DNA from: Grammothele lineata
Taxonomy: Eukaryota > Basidiomycota > Agaricomycetes > Polyporales > Polyporaceae
NCBI GenBank assembly: GCA_002150815.3
Contig: NDFF03000007.1
Span: 552,647-616,646, forward strand
DNA: 64,000 nt
Reading direction: 5' to 3'
Positions 13,022 through 24,270 of the stretch are shown one piece after another. Position 1 is the first letter of the stretch, and each line of letters begins with the position of its first letter. The position numbers and the translations under genes were made by a program. The notes beneath the pieces are model-generated. The model ran no database searches. It had not been told where the DNA came from and saw nothing but the letters and a program-made list of their open reading frames with translations.

Positions 13022-13757
13022 CTCGGACTGAAAGTTGTTCTCTTCACTCACCTGTTCGTCCATATCAATGTGGCACTCGCGTTTCGCGAAACTTGGTCAT
13101 GTGTTTTTGACACTTTGATATTGGGACTACTTGTTCGCAGCCGTTCGCTGGAGGTCTTGTACCATAAGTCCTCTTGCCCCGCTCCGAAATTGAAAGGCGG
13201 ATTCATGATGCCGGGATTAACACACACAGAGACAGGAACTCAGAGGCTCGTGGAACGCAAAGAGATATCATAGGGTGGGGACCATGCGTACAGGCGGGGG
13301 AAGAGAAGCAGCTCGAACGAAAGACCGTGCTGCTTTAAAACCTGCGCGCGAAGCCGGGAACGTGCGGATAGCGTGTGTTCGGCGCCATCAAAAACGCGAT
13401 CACGTGATACGCGTTTCGACTCATTTGTGCCGCTTTAGGCAGCTCGCAGTGCACAGCTCAGCATCGTGCATGACGCGTATGGTCGTCATATTCTCGGGGC
13501 CGTAGAATACCGCCGAGGGTGCCCACGCGGGACATTTCTGAGGCCGAGTGGCTCGGATGGGCGATGCGGGCAGCATGCGGTACGCATGGGAGGAATCTGT
13601 CGGCAGCTGTGATCAGTTCACTAGACATCAGCGTGCTATGTTTAAGTAATTACGCGCCTCCAATGCAATAAGAGCTAGAAAGACTTCATTTATGTACTGG
13701 TGAAAGCTTATGAGCCCACTGAATGCCGTTGGTAGCAAGGAGCCTTGCAGTCGAAAC
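13022..13757. other. Intergenic, 3' flank of the viroplasmin-domain gene and of U6
   Basis: No coding frame of note. It separates the plus-strand gene ending at 13021 from the minus-strand U6 gene. The run AAAA at 13758-13761 reads as TTTT on the minus strand and is the likely Pol III terminator of U6. Confidence 0.5.
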
Positions 13758-13761
13758 AAAA
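13758..13761 (-). terminator. Probable Pol III terminator of U6
   Basis: A four-T run on the minus strand, directly after the U6 sequence; RNA polymerase III stops at such runs. Confidence 0.55.
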
Positions 13762-13822
13762 TAAATATTGAGACCCATAGGTCTACCACTCCGGGAAAGC
13801 GTGTCATCCTTGTGCAGGGGCC

Positions 13823-13853
<31 letters not shown>

Positions 13854-13877
13854 TTCGTATGTCACCCCGAAGGGGAC
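13762..13877 (-). ncRNA. U6: U6 spliceosomal snRNA
   Basis: Read on the minus strand, the segment starts with a GTCCCC-TTCG-GGG 5' stem-loop and contains the strictly conserved U6 core: AATTGGAACGATACAGAGAA, GATTAGCATGGCCCCTGC, then AAGGATGACACGC. The ACAGAGA box (pairs with the 5' splice site) and the AGC catalytic triad are both present and uninterrupted, so no intron sits in the core. The 3' end is set by a TTTT run (plus-strand AAAA at 13758-13761), giving about 116 nt, slightly longer than the usual ~100-106 nt; the exact 3' end is uncertain. As a Pol III type 3 gene it should use an upstream promoter, but I see no clear TATA at -30. Confidence 0.9.
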
Positions 13878-14169
13878 ATTTAGGTTAAGGAAGCATCAGG
13901 CGCCAGTGATGAGGACTTGCATTTTGCTTGGTGCGCGGGTGAAGGCAGGAGCATAGCCGAGGCGCGTACCGACGGCCCGCGCCGTGCCAACACCCACTCA
14001 CATTTGAAAGGCTTCAAGTCACAATCGCAAGCCATAGTCACACAAGTCGGCACAAGAGCGATCACTATCATTATGATATTCGTACAATCCGTGTTACAAC
14101 ATGCTCAACGAACCATCCATAGGACAACCACCGACCCAAGGGACAACATGGCATACCCTCAGAGCGACC

Positions 14170-14488
14170 TCACTGGTTGCCAGAGCCGAAGCCCATCGCG
14201 TTCTTCGTCTTCTGCGCGAGTGAAGGCTACATTTAAACCATACACACATCAGTATTCTGTCCAATATCCGACACCGCGGTACAGGCCGAAAGAGCGCACC
14301 TCGGTCTCGTTCGAGTTACCACTAAGCGTGTCCCCGACCTTCTGCGTGTACGACTTCTCGGACTCGGGCTGCATCGTCGACGCGGCCGAGTCGCTCTTGC
14401 CCTTGAACTTGTCGCCGATGTGCTCCGTCGTCGACTTCTCGGAGTCCGGCTGTGTATGCGCGCGTGCGCAAATGTCGGCCAGCATACC

Positions 14489-14531
<43 letters not shown>

Positions 14532-14597
14532 GAAGAGGCGCACCTTCATGGTCGCGGACATCTTGTCGGTGAGGGATTGCCTGCCGGTGTCGGACAT
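14170..14597 (-). CDS. Hsp9/12-family small heat-shock protein (86 aa, 3 exons)
   Basis: Exons 14597-14544, 14449-14300 and 14226-14170 make 87 codons. The protein opens with MSDTGRQSLTDK, the hallmark start of the fungal Hsp9/Hsp12/WH11 family, and continues with two Glu/Lys/Ser-rich amphipathic repeats (PDSEKSTTEHIGDKFKG and PESEKSYTQKVGDTLSG) and a short tail ending AMGFGSGNQ. Its length matches the family (about 80-110 aa). Hsp12 is an unstructured protein that folds into helices on membranes and is strongly induced by heat, osmotic stress and stationary phase. Intron 1 (94 nt) carries a long (GA)n microsatellite. A TATATAAGG box lies on the minus strand about 110 nt upstream of the ATG. 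Confidence 0.93.
14492..14527. repeat. (GA)n microsatellite in intron 1 of the Hsp9/12 gene
   Basis: An uninterrupted GA dinucleotide run of about 36 bp (CT on the gene's strand), forming a pyrimidine tract within the intron. It is expected to vary in length among strains. Confidence 0.95.
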
Positions 14598-14703
14598 GGT
14601 GATAGTAAGGTAGAGTAGTAGCGAAGTAGTTGTAGTGCTGGTGCGTTTGGTAGCAAGAGAGTAGAGGAGGAGATGCTGATGATTGACGGCTCACCTCAGC
14701 CCG

Positions 14704-14712
14704 CCTTATATA
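14704..14712 (-). promoter_or_regulatory. TATA box of the Hsp9/12 gene
   Basis: Minus-strand TATATAAGG, about 107-115 nt before the ATG at 14597, at a spacing normal for an inducible fungal gene with a leader of 70-80 nt. Confidence 0.55.
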
Positions 14713-15569
14713 CCTGTAACGCATACGCCCCACACTGGCCCCGGCCCCCAAGGCCCGGTGTCCGATATCATCCAAACAGCCTTGTCTCTTGGCATCCTAG
14801 ACTAGCTCGCGCCCTACCCCAAGCAGAGGCCCCGCCCGCTCTCTCTCGAGCCCAAGGAACGCGCAGACACGCCATGACGCGGCCGCGCACGCAAATGACG
14901 TCCGCAGCGCTGCAACGAAAGCCCGGCCATGACCGCGGCGGCGCGTCATGTCCTGGCTCCTCCCTCGCAGGCGCGTCGCGACGCGGTCAGATGACCCGCG
15001 CAATTGGAGGGACACCGCGGTGACGTCACTTTGGGCTCACTGCGGCTTTACTGTGCTCCGGGTCTGCAGCCTGCAGGACGGGCTCGGGCGACACTAGGGC
15101 CGCTGGGTGTATTCGGGCTATCTCTATGGCGGGATTACCCACCATGCAGATACTCCGGGTCACAGCAATAACCCGTCTGGAAAGTCCAAATCGTATCACT
15201 CAACAGCGCGCTCAAAATACGTGCAAAGCGTAAGGAGAAAAAGATAAGTCGTAATCCTATACACACACAAAAAGCAACCGAACCAGATCCAGAAAACGTA
15301 CGACGTGCGGAGAGCATCATGCATGGACTTGTTAGTTAGCAATTACCTATCGTAGTCGGGAGTCGAAAGAATAAGCTATACACAGAGAGCAGGTCGCGAA
15401 GGTCGTAAAGCACAAACCGTCTAGTAATACACACCGCCCGCGTCGCAGCGGGGGAAGAAAAACGCCGTCGAGTCTCCCACCTCCACCTCCACCTCCACCT
15501 CCACCTCAAACTCTAGACCCAGACCAAAGACGCACGCCTCACGTGCCTCACGCGCCTCACGCACACACC
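14713..15569. other. Intergenic, Hsp9/12 promoter and 3' flank of the RING gene
   Basis: No supported gene. A short direct hexanucleotide tandem (CCACCT repeated about five times) lies at 15478-15506. The GC-rich part at 14720-15020 is the presumed upstream control region of the Hsp9/12 gene. Confidence 0.5.
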
Positions 15570-18273
15570 TCACATCGGCCACGCCCCATACTCATGCAAC
15601 GTCGTCCTCGGTGCCATCGGCAACGGTGGGTTCGTCGCATCGTACCCTTCCCCATGCCTGTCCCCATCCTCGCGCCCGTCCCGGCCCCCATCTTCGCGCG
15701 CACGGCGTCGCCGCCGCGCGACGCGGAGGTACCGCGAGAAGCGCGCTGCGGCGGAGGAGATGGGGCGCTGCCCTCCGCTGTGGGGAGCCCCGGGTGGGGC
15801 GTGTAGGGCGTCGACGTGGTCTGCGCCTTCTTCGCCGGCGGTCATCATTGTTTGAAGGGCTTGGAAGTCTGTGTTGTAATGATACAAGCGCGGAGGGCGT
15901 CAGCGCCATAAACGAAAGGAACGCGAAAGCGAGGAAAAGGAAGGGAGGAAAGAACGAGACGCACCCTGCCGACAAATCGGACAACTGCTCGAAAGCTCCA
16001 ACAACCACTGGTCCACGCACTCCTGGTGGAAGCGGTGGTGTCCCTCGCACGGGAGCACCCGGAGGTCGTCGCCCTCCTCGAAGTCGACGATGCAGATCGG
16101 GCACGTCTCGCGCCCGATCGCGTCTGGGACGACGTCCTTGTCCTTGTCTTTGTCTTTCTCCTTGTCCTTGTCCTTCGAGTTCAAATTTGAATCCTCCGCG
16201 CTGCTCGCGTCCGTCTTTGGGGGGCGCGGAACGGCGGGCGCGACGTCGGGTGCGGTGGAGGTGCTCGCGCGGTTCGACGCGTCGGCGTTTTCGCTATCTT
16301 CAGCAGAGCGCCCTGTCTCCCCATGGCCGTGACCGTCGCTCCAACCGTCCTTGGCTATGCTCGACCTCCGCGCGAGCTCAGCGACAGACGCCGCGTTCCC
16401 CGCCTTCCACTCGCTCAGCTCCACCGCCCCCATCCCGCCCTCCCGCTCATCCGAGGGCGCACTGTCAGCACTCTCGATATCCTTCGGGCGCGGCGTATGT
16501 CCGCCGGTGGGCGGGTCGTCCCCGCGTCCGAACTTGACGACTGGGAAGGTATCCAGAATAGCGCGCGTGAGGCCGCGGGCGCGACTTTGCGGCCCGAGGC
16601 CGCCCTCGGGCCCGAAGCCGTCGCCAGTGCGCGGGCCGTAGCGCTCGGGGTGTCGGATCGCGCGGATCGCCTGCGGGCGCGGGCCGAGAGATCAGAGGGG
16701 GTTAAGTAAGGTGGGAGAGAGGACGGGAGACGTACGCCGGAGACGATGACGACGCAGAAGAGGGCGGAAACGCAGCCTGTTATGGCGTACAAGATAATCC
16801 TAGAGTAACGAAGAAAAAGTCAGTATCCCAGAGACGAGCAACGTAACGCAGATGACGAACATGGCCAGACTAGTATTCGAGTTGCCAGAACCAGATCCCG
16901 AGCCGTCCGTGCTGGACGACGTGTTCCCCGAGCTCGTCGAGTTGGTCAGTATCGTAGCATTGGACGCGGTTAGAGTAGCGAAGATGTATCCCGGCTCGGT
17001 GACGGTGTGCTGCTTCATCGTCGTCGTGATGTCGGCCGCGGACGCGTTCAGCACGGAGGGGCTGTACCAGTAGAACTTCGAATCTTTGCCCAGGATGAGG
17101 TCGAACTGGTCCTCGATCCATCTAAGCATAGGAAGCGTAAGGCATGACGTCATATCGCACTCTATCAGCACTCACAGCGACGAGGACATGGATTGGGTGA
17201 TGAAGATGTCCATGACTTGGTCGAAGGTCGCGGGGTTCGAGTACTCCGGGTTGATGAGGCACGTTGTCGATGTGATGGAATAGAGAAGCTGTTCGCGCGA
17301 GGTTGCCATGAGCCCGCGCACGGGCACGATAGACGACGATACGCACCGCGGCCATTGCCCCTCTTGCTTTTGCCAGCGTGAAAATGTCATCATCCTTGGA
17401 TGCCTGCGTCGAGTTCGTATCGCACGATATCAAGGCGATCCAAGGAGTGGTAGCTTCCCGTAGCAGGGTCAATAAGCAGCAAGGGTCATTCGGAGTGTAA
17501 ACTCACTCGTGTCGTTTGTGAGATTATCCTCGGCGAAATGAACAAACGCCCCCTAAAAGGAAGGTTATAGCGGTCAGCGTTGTTACACGGAGGAGGTCGA
17601 TGCAGGCATGAATGAATGCGAGACGGATCAGTGGCTATGCGCCGCATATACCCATCCTCGGCCTCTTCAACATACCCCTCCACGGGGCTACCGACACATT
17701 TTGCCGGGCACAAACCATTGAAGAATCATGCATACAAGCACCGGCGTGTGCGGAAGTGGACTCGTTGCAATAGTTAAACCAGAGGAAGTTGCACGAAAAC
17801 GAGGTCGGATGATTGGGTGGCGACACGCCTCCTTCCTCTAGCAGCCCCAGCACGTCCTGATAACCTCTGGCCGCAGCACACGAACCCAACCCAGCCTCCC
17901 ATCCTAGCACCCAAGCATCCGCGAAAACTCCGCGCAAAATCGAGCCAAAAAACAGAAAACGTACCATATTGATCCCCGTACTCTCCGCCCCCACGAGCTG
18001 GTAAGATATCTGCTCCGTATGCGACCCTCCCGAATACCAAAGCATGCTGAGCTTCGAGGTGTCCGACAAATTCTGGCCCGCGACGCTCGTGTCGTTCGTC
18101 GGCTGCGCGGGCACGTACGCGCGCGCGGGTGCCGCGGCGCATACAGCGAGCACGAGGACCGCGATCGGGGCCCATACGGCGAGGAGGGCCGTCAGGGGCG
18201 CACGCAGGGAGTGGGTGCGGCCTGCGCCGCTACCTCCGCTGCTAGGAAGAGATCTTGCTGGGGCCTTCTTCAT
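15570..18273 (-). CDS. Membrane-anchored RING-H2 E3 ubiquitin ligase with lumenal PA-like domain (634 aa, 8 exons)
   Basis: Exons 18273-17965, 17552-17507, 17453-17347, 17288-17176, 17121-16861, 16799-16736, 16670-15965 and 15868-15570 give 635 codons. The protein has a signal peptide (residues about 25-50, hydrophobic, ending ARA), a protease-associated-like lumenal domain ([46 protein letters not shown]), a Ser/Gly/Asn-rich linker, one membrane helix at about 279-300 ([21 protein letters not shown]), the fungal signature RHPERYGPR, a Lys/Asp repeat and a C3H2C3 RING finger at about 490-535 (CPICIVDF ... [16 protein letters not shown] ... CPICR) followed by DFQALQ. PA-TM-RING ligases act in endomembranes and vacuolar or endosomal protein quality control. 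The donor before the membrane-helix exon is GTTCGT. Intron 1 is unusually long (412 nt) and stays open in the exon 1 frame to 17635. Confidence 0.85.
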
Positions 18274-19110
18274 GTCGGGCGCGAGGCGGGGCTAGGGGCG
18301 AATGTCGGACTTCCGATGCCGCGGGGAGGATGGCCAGGGCGGGAGCGAAGCCCGTCGCTCGAGGAGGGCGGGCGACGGTGGGCGTAGCAGGAAGAAAAAG
18401 CGAAGACGGGGAAACGGGGAGCGGCGGCAGCGGCGGGGGGTAGATGAGGGCGTGAGTACTGAAGCTGGGGCTCGGAACGGTGGCAGGCAGGGAGAGCGGC
18501 ACGATGCCGGCCAGGACGGCAGCTCGCCCGGCGGCGTGAGCGAGAATAGCTGGGCGTATGCGGTTCGCGGCCGCTTCCTGTGGGATCGCACCTCCCGTGA
18601 TGGATGTCCGTGCGCGGCCGAGGCGTAGCTTTCTTCTCACCGTGCGGGGCCGGGCGCGGGCGAGGCTGGCGCGCAGCGCGAGAGGAGAGAGACGGCGCGC
18701 GGGCTGCAGCGAGCAGCGAGCAGCGAGGTGAACGAGGAGTACGGTACGCTGGAGGACGCCCGAGAGCACGCCCGTGTTTGCCAGCTCGGCGAGGCCGGCA
18801 TCGATGCCGAGCACGGTGCCGTGTCTGCCTGCTCGCATGCCGGCCGGCGGCAGGTCTCTCAGAGGTCTCACGGCTTGTACTCGCGAGGCCCGCAGCCGCT
18901 CGCGCGGGAGCAGATTTGCTTTTTCCCTCGCGACACATACACAGATGAAGATCGTATCAGACCGCAGGACAGCATCGTGCGCGACGTCGATCGAACGCGC
19001 CCGGCGAGCCCGGTCGCTCGCATTACAACGGTACAGTACTCATACACATCGCTGTACATGTTCGTCACTCTGTCTGACACTGTCCGTCCCCAGCGGCTCG
19101 CGCTCAGCGA
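18274..19110. other. GC-rich intergenic: RING-gene promoter and aminotransferase 3' flank
   Basis: Several long open frames on both strands overlap here, but they are produced by the high GC content; none has a domain, a splice pattern or a paralogue. The part from 18274 to about 18600 is the likely 5' leader and promoter of the RING ligase. Confidence 0.5.
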
Positions 19111-20647
19111 TTAGCCCTCGCGCACGACCTCCTCAACCGCCTCCGCGAAGATCTTGCATCCCTTCTCCAAGTCCTCCTTCGAGACGTTCAGCGCCGGGAT
19201 GAACCGCACGACCTCGTACACGCTCGTCGTCAACAACAGCATCCCCTTCTCCACGCACTTCTTCGCCACCCGGCTCGCCATCTTCTCCGGGGCCCCCGCG
19301 ACCCGGAACGCGTCGAACGCCCCAGTGCCCACTGGGGACGCGAACTCGACCGCGACCATCAGGCCCTGCCCGCGCACGTCCAGGATCGTGCCCTTCGTCG
19401 ATGGGTTCTCCTTAACGGCGCGCAGTGCCGCGAAGAGCTCCGTCGAGCGCGCGTTCACGTTCGCGAGGATGTTCTCCTCGACCATCACTTCTGCCGCTGC
19501 GACCGCCGCCGCGCACGAGACCGCGTTGCCCGCGTACGTCCCGCCCATCGAGCCGGGGGCGAGCTTGTCCGTCAGCTCCTTTCGGCTGATCACCGCGCTC
19601 AGCGGGAACCCGTTCGCGAGGCCCTGTGCGCAGCGTCAGACCGTTAATACCGTGTCCAGCGCGCCAGGGAGGCGACGCACCTTCGCGCTAAGCAAGATAT
19701 CCGGGCGCACGCCCGAATACTCAATATTATAATTCTTCCCCGTGCGCCCGTACCCAGACTGCACCTCATCGATGATGAGCAGCATCCCATGCTTGTCGCA
19801 CACCTCGCGCAGGCCCCGCAGGAACTCCGTCGGGGCGGAGACGTACCCGCCCTCGCCGAGCACGGGCTCGATGAGGATCGCGGCGGTGTCGCGCGGGCTG
19901 GTCGCCTGCGAGAGCAGGAGGCTCAGCTGGTTCAGGCACATCTGCGAGAGCGTCGAGGTGGGCGTGTCGATGGGCATGCCGAGCTGGTGCCAGTACGGGA
20001 AGGGCATCGCGTACGTGCCGGCCTACGTAACCAACCTGGTCAGTCCCGACAATATGATATGTCAGGGAGAGGAGGAGAGGACGCACGACGAGCGGGTGGA
20101 ACCCCTCGCTATACACCGTCTTGCTCTTCGTGACCGCCATCGCGCCGTACGTGCGGCCGTGGTACCCGCCCTGCATGTGGATGATGTTCTGCCTGCCCGT
20201 GATCGTGCGCGCCATCTTGATCGCCGCCTCGATCGCCTCCGAGCCCGAGTTCCAGAAGAAGAACGAGTCGAGCGACGGGTCGGGCATCATCGGCAGCAGG
20301 CGCTCGATGAGTCGGAGGTAGGGCTCGTGGAAACCGATGCTGCACTGTACGCGTAGAGCCCTTCAGCGAGAGGTGGAGGTATACGAGAATGAGGGGCGTA
20401 CCTGCGCGTGGACGATCCCGTTCATGCACTGGTCCGCGGCGGCCTTGCTGATTTTCGGGTGGCAGTGGCCGAAGTTCGTGACCCCGATACCGCTGGTGAA
20501 GTCGAGCATCTTGCGCCCGTCCCCGAGTGTGACGTACGAGCCCTCGCCCTTGGTCATGACGGCGTCGACGACGCGCCCGAGGCCCTTCGTGACATGCTTC
20601 TTGCCGAACTCGACGAGCGACGCGTGGGATTGGGAGGAGGACGCCAT
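19111..20647 (-). CDS. 4-aminobutyrate-type class III aminotransferase (452 aa, 4 exons)
   Basis: Exons 20647-20402, 20344-20087, 20022-19681 and 19623-19111 give 453 codons. The PLP-dependent class III signature is complete: [74 protein letters not shown], and the PLP lysine K282 in [13 protein letters not shown]. The likely reaction moves the amino group of 4-aminobutyrate (or a related omega-amino acid) to 2-oxoglutarate, giving succinate semialdehyde and glutamate; substrate choice cannot be read from sequence alone. Intron 3 falls immediately after the lysine codon. The ATG at 20647 starts a normal cytosolic protein; an in-frame upstream ATG at 20782 would add 45 Ser/Arg-rich residues resembling a mitochondrial presequence. 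Confidence 0.92.
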
Positions 20648-20782
20648 GTTGCGGGTCGGGTGGCGATGCGAGAGCTTTATAGTGGAAGAGGAGGCAGCGA
20701 GGGAGAGTCCGTTCGCGCGCCGAGGGAAAGTCGCGGTGGAAAAGGTGTGGCGAGAGCTGTTGTGTGGAGGGCATGTCAGCAT

Positions 20783-22968
20783 CAAAGATCAATGTTCTAC
20801 GTGGTTCTGTAGACCCTTCCGGTGAATAGAGAAGAAATGCGCCCCCCAAGGACCCCTCTCAACGGCCCGAAAAGACTCAAAACTCGCGAAGGGTCCTACC
20901 CTGTGATCCTCGGGTAGACCGTATGCTCCGTTGTCCACTTCGCCTCTACGTCGAGCTCCGAAAAGTTCGGTGAGGAGCTGCAGCGACGTCCAAGGAAGCT
21001 GTGCGATACGGGCCTCGTCAAAGCCTCGTGCACATCCGGTCCCGCAGCATCGCCGGCCTCAGACCCTAATCGCGTGCTTCGACGGCCCAGTCGTAAAACC
21101 ACAATGCATGATCCACGCGTGTGTCTGGGGACACGAGCTAGCCAAGGGTCCAAAGGCAGTGGCGGGCACACGGCTCGCGCCTCCTATCAACGGACTATGG
21201 TGAGGACACCAGCCTCGTGGGGGACGAGGGCCCTATGACGTCGTGCCAGACATGGACCGCGCAACGCTGGGTTTGGCAGCCGCGTCTGGAAAAATCAAAG
21301 GGAGAGTAGCGCGTGTGACTCTCTGCGACAGGGTTCTTGACGCTGCAGATGAGGAATAACCACGGCAGAAACATAGAAAAGGGCACCCGTACCAAACAGA
21401 GAACGCATCACCCAGCAATCCACAACACGGCGTCCTCTCGTTCCCCCGGTCCCCGTCCCTTGCCGCCTATCCCCACGATCATGCGCAAAGAGGTGAAATG
21501 ACCGCGAGCTCACAAGACAGCAAAATCATGTAACGCGCACGAGGCCCGGGGTCGAGTCCAGAAAGCACGTAGCGCGCACATGGATCGTGTTGTCTATCGA
21601 GCGGTTCAAGGGGACGACAAACGCCTCGTGGGGCATGACGGTCGTATGACGTCGCGCGAAATACGCGACGCGCAGCACAACGCGTGGGGATAGTCTCGCG
21701 GGAGGATTGTCGAAGACAAGCCCCTGCGACGCGACGCTTGATACTGCAGATGTAGTCCGTGAAAGACGTATGGGGGCCGCGGGATCTGCGAAACGTGCAT
21801 CCATACCGAGACCAGGATGCCATGGGGGTCGTTGGCGACGCATATATCCCGTGTTCAACCTCAAGCTCCCACCCTCATCCCCCTGACCGAATATACTCCA
21901 CTTCTCTGCCACATTGCGTTTCCTTTCCCCGTCCCACTCGCGAAGAAAGACGAAACAAGAGATTAGGGTAAAGAACACTCACAGAGTAGATCTTGCGCGT
22001 CCGGAAAGGGCGGTCTTCGACGACTGTAGAGTGTGACCGGTCGAGAGCATGGAGGCGTAAAAGCAAGCGGTGGTGGTATGAGAGCAAGGTGCGTTAAGTA
22101 GTCGATCGGGCGCGAGTCAGAACAGTCCGTCCGCCTTGGCCTTTATGTGCGTGAAAAGTTGAGCCCATCGCGTCCCGGCCAGGCTCGGGTCTCCTGTTCC
22201 GGATAACGGCCCCATTCGCAGACGGAGCGCCTCCTCCCTTCCCTCCGCCTCTTCCTCCCCTTCCAAACGCAAACCTTGATGCGATCCCCCACATTCACCT
22301 CCGTTTCGCCATCGTCCACGGCGCTCTCGAGCTCGTGCAATACAGTCCCCGAACCTCCTGACGGCGTCGCGTGACGCGCTCCGAGACCCATCTAGCGAGC
22401 CAGCCATACGCCTGCGTCGCGTACGGCGCAGCCACCGGGCGCGCAGCGGCCGCACATATTTTGTCGCGGAGCGGGTGGCGGGACTCGAGTCTGAGGGGTG
22501 GATGATATGAACACGTTAGCCGAGGGCGTAGTGTGGTGCAGGCTTTATGGCGGCGATATCGATCCGGCCATCATAACCGACGCTAGCCGACCCAATTGCG
22601 GCGGAAGTTCGCCCCTGACGCGCTTCGGGCCAGGTCCTCCGACCGCTCTGGTCCCTCCCGACGCTCCCCGATGTGCCCAGCACGCCGAGAACGATGAGAT
22701 CGTCGTCGTCGCCGGTTAATATCACTGGACCCACAACTCGCAAAGAGGAGGATACACGGCGGAGATTGCAGCCACAGAAAAATTGTCGTCCCAATGTTCT
22801 GTATACAATTGCCTGCGGATGCGTACATACTTACAAGCATCAAGTATTACAACTATAAACACAATTGCGCAGGCCGGCTAGTCCGGCATAAATACGCCAA
22901 CCAAACCAAAGTGGCGCAAGATCACGACCTACGACTCGTGCAGCCCTGATGACATGCAAAACGCTGCC
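20783..22968. other. Intergenic with a diverged direct duplication
   Basis: No complete gene is visible. Two blocks about 390 bp apart (about 21200-21360 and 21610-21760) resemble each other, sharing a CCTCGTGGGG...TATGACGTCG stretch and a GCAGATG stretch in the same order. Minus-strand frames through the second block (for example about 21600-21980) contain MPHEAFVVPL, but no domain is recognised. Confidence 0.4.
21200..21760. repeat. Diverged tandem duplication
   Basis: The copies at roughly 21200-21360 and 21610-21760 align in the same orientation over about 150 bp with obvious but imperfect identity. They may be duplicated exons of a decayed minus-strand gene. Confidence 0.35.
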
Positions 22969-24270
22969 TTAGAGAGGGCACGCCTTGTGTCCGAACGAGA
23001 TCCCGGAGAAGTACGGGCCCAGGTGGTTCGCGACCGAGGTGTCTAGGAGCGAGTTGCCCGCGGAGCAGTTCTGCTCAGAGGAGCAACAGAGGAGCACAGG
23101 AAGCGGCGCGGTCAGCGATCCGAGAGAAGCGGACACGTTCGAGGGTGAAAGGACGTACCTCGTTCTCCTGACCGGGGCAGTCCTCCATCGTGGCGTCACC
23201 CGTTGAGTTGTCGACGGACTTGATGTGCAGCTCGCCGGACGGGTGCTGGAACTGCAGCGCGTGCGGCGGCACGTTCGGCACCGGGTCGTTCTGGTTCGTC
23301 ACGTGCGTGAAGTCCGGGATCTGTGTCCGGAGCAATCACAGTTAGCATCCATCATTATATCTCGAGAACAAGGGCGATCAAGACGGCTCGACCACAATGG
23401 ATGGAACAGGTCTCGCGCGCGACTCGCCCGGAGGAAGCGCACGATGCCCTCCGACGAAACATCCACACAAGAGACGGATAGCACAGCAAAGCACTTACCA
23501 AGGAGTCGAACAGATCCGCCCACTCCTGGTTCCCAACGCGCGGGAGACCAAACACGACCGAGCTGACGTTGACCGAGTCCGGGAGGGCCATACGGAGCAT
23601 CATCGCGTCGAGCGAGGCGATCGCCGCGCCGAGCGAGTGGCCCGTGACGAGCACGTTCGTGAAGCCCGTGTCCGAGAGCGCGCCCTGAACGGTCGAGAGC
23701 ACGACGTCGGCGGTGCGGCCCTGCGTGTCCTGGAAGCCGCTGTGCAGCTTCACGTCCGCGCCCGCCTTGGGGAAGAGCGTCGTGTTCGCGTCCGTCTGGA
23801 GGAACTCGATGTCGTTCGCGATCGAGAGCACATCGTGCGCGTCGGTGCCCTGGTGCGCGACGACGACCGTCTTCGTGTCTGGGTCGTTCGCGACGAAGAC
23901 TGTGGACAGAGAGGTGCAGGCGAGGGGAGGGCGGTGTGAGATGAGACCGCGCAAGGCGCTGTGGGGACTCACATAAGGGGGTCTCGCCGCCATCTCCGCC
24001 AGAAGCGAGGACCTTAACGTTCTTTCCGAGTGCATCGCACGGTGCTCCGCAGGTCAAGTTAGACACGACCGCGCTGGAGCAGTACACGACGCGAGAGAAC
24101 TGCGCGGGCCGGACGAGGTTTGAAGTGATGTCGTCCTGGGAGACGGCTGCGGGCTTGCTGTCGCTCTCGTCACCCGAACCGAAGTTGATGCCGAAGAGAG
24201 GTGCAGGGGCCGCGCGCGCGAACGACGCAAAGGCGACGAGACCGAGGAAAGGTGCGAGGAGGCGAGTCAT
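22969..24270 (-). CDS. Secreted class 3 lipase / feruloyl-esterase-like hydrolase (321 aa, 4 exons)
   Basis: Exons 24270-23973, 23899-23499, 23320-23159 and 23073-22969 make 322 codons. A signal peptide (MTRLLAPFLGLVAFASFARA) is followed by the alpha/beta-hydrolase core. The lipase class 3 nucleophile elbow GHSLG carries S188; the acid is D245 in NQNDPVP and the base H304 in VANHLGPYF, so the triad is complete. VVVAHQGTD forms the oxyanion region. CGAPC and later cysteines suggest disulphides as in secreted fungal lipases. The enzyme probably acts outside the cell on triacylglycerols or other esters. Intron 2 is 178 nt; the other introns are 73 and 85 nt. Confidence 0.92.

Noticed and set aside
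14233..14775. 180-codon minus-strand frame across the GA microsatellite
   Set aside because: It runs through the Hsp9/12 intron in another frame and encodes only a Leu/Ser run from the CT repeat.
18242..18948. Overlapping long frames on both strands upstream of the RING gene
   Set aside because: They are compositional artefacts of GC-rich DNA without domains, located in the expected promoter and leader.
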